A stretch of DNA of 6,784 nt from Candidatus Adiutrix sp. (GTDB lineage Bacteria; Desulfobacterota; Desulfarculia; Adiutricales; Adiutricaceae), in assembly GCA_031273445.1 (NCBI GenBank), contig JAISRV010000338.1, positions 1 through 6,784 on the forward strand, read 5' to 3'. The notes below the pieces were generated by a model. The model was not told the origin of the DNA, did no database searches, and was given only the letters and a program-made list of their open reading frames with translations. The position numbers and the translations under genes were made by a program. This document shows positions 6,248 to 6,784 of the stretch, piece after piece; positions within the stretch are counted from its first letter, which is position 1, and each line of letters opens with the position of its first letter.

Positions 6248-6784
6248 TCAATGCCGTAATATGAACGGCCCGATAATGCTCGCGAGTAAAACGGAAAAGA
6301 TGGTGACGGTCACGAAGCCGCCCACGATCATCTTGGGCAGGACAAAGCGGGAGGCCCGGGCCTTCTCTTCGTCCGTCGCCGCCATGGTGTCCGTGCATTC
6401 GTTGGAAATGATCTGGGTGGCCGGATAGGCCAGCATGCAGGTCACGCCGATGGCCGTCGACATGTAAGCCGAATAGCCCAGCAGGCGGCCGATCAGCGAG
6501 CAAACCAGAGCGATGCTGACGGAGGCCAAAGCCAATAGGCCGAAGGTCGGCGGCAGCATTTCCAACAGGCCAGACGGCGTGACTTTGGCCAGACTGCCCG
6601 GCAGAATCAGCATCAAACCGAACATCAAAAGGCCGCCGGATTGAGCCTTGTCGATAATGCCCTTTTCCAGAAAGCCTATGCGGGCGAAGACCAGGCCGAA
6701 CAACAGGCAGGATATGTTGGGGTTCAGAATATAGTTGGGCGGGCCGTCGCCGGGCAGAAGAGTGGCCAGGCCGGCCAGGTTGGC
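6248..6784 (-). CDS. Polytopic membrane protein, probable transporter (C-terminal part only)
   Basis: The frame ends with TGA at 6248-6250 and is open to the last base of the window, giving at least 178 residues (ANLAGLATLLPGDG at the edge). A TTG at 6701-6703 could be read as a start but is internal, because the frame continues upstream with membrane-protein-like sequence. About four to five hydrophobic segments are visible: FGLVFARIGFL, GGLLMFGLMLILPGSLA, FGLLALASVSIALVCSLIG, STAIGVTCMLAYPATQII and the C-terminal MIVGGFVTVTIFSVLLASIIGPFIL. A polar stretch SNECTDTMAATDEEKARASR precedes the last segment. The layout recalls the C-terminal half of sodium/glutamate symporters (GltS/ESS type), but I do not recognise the family with confidence. 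It does not look like AbgT. Position upstream of a cytoplasmic amidohydrolase on the same strand, 124 nt apart, suggests a role in bringing in that enzyme's substrate or exporting a product. Confidence 0.7.
   Translation of the reverse strand, partial: ANLAGLATLLPGDGPPNYILNPNISCLLFGLVFARIGFLEKGIIDKAQSGGLLMFGLMLILPGSLAKVTPSGLLEMLPPTFGLLALASVSIALVCSLIGRLLGYSAYMSTAIGVTCMLAYPATQIISNECTDTMAATDEEKARASRFVLPKMIVGGFVTVTIFSVLLASIIGPFILRH

Overview
The window reads as a stretch of bacterial chromosome. Base composition is moderately GC-rich, coding density is high and codon use looks uniform. The pilC-pilS order and the sequence character of PilC resemble type IV pilus loci of Deltaproteobacteria/Desulfobacterota (Geobacter- and Myxococcus-like pilB-pilT-pilC-pilS-pilR-pilA clusters). 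The taxonomic call is an inference from gene order and remembered family sequences, not from a search.

Layout. (1) Positions 1-1128, + strand: the 3' part of pilC, the inner-membrane platform protein of the type IV pilus, cut by the window start. (2) Positions 1129-1240: a 112-nt spacer with weak hairpins and a T6 run. (3) Positions 1241-2926, +: a PilS-like membrane histidine kinase (six predicted membrane segments, PAS, HisKA, HATPase_c). (4) Positions 2927-3049: a spacer with a good sigma70-type promoter (TGGACA, 18 nt, TATAAT) aimed at the next gene. (5) Positions 3050-4708, +: ilvD, dihydroxy-acid dehydratase of branched-chain amino acid synthesis. (6) A 26-nt convergent junction with a GC-rich hairpin that carries the ilvD stop codon in its loop. 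(7) Positions 4735-6123, - strand: an AbgB-like M20 amidohydrolase with its own ribosome binding site and a plausible promoter. (8) Positions 6248-6784, -: the C-terminal part of a polytopic membrane protein, probably a transporter, running off the window end.

How the genes work together. pilC and pilS belong to one theme, pilus assembly and control of pilin expression, but the response regulator gene pilR that would normally follow pilS is absent here and ilvD takes its place behind its own promoter. On the opposite strand, the transporter fragment and the amidohydrolase look like an uptake-and-hydrolysis pair for an N-acylated or aryl-amide amino acid conjugate, with the exact substrate unknown.

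No convincing new system is visible. There are no CRISPR arrays, insertion sequences, tRNAs, rRNAs or phage genes. The points worth a second look are the orphaned pilS, the altered cysteine pattern of IlvD, the pairing of an AbgB-like hydrolase with a non-AbgT membrane protein, and the hairpins at the gene junctions.
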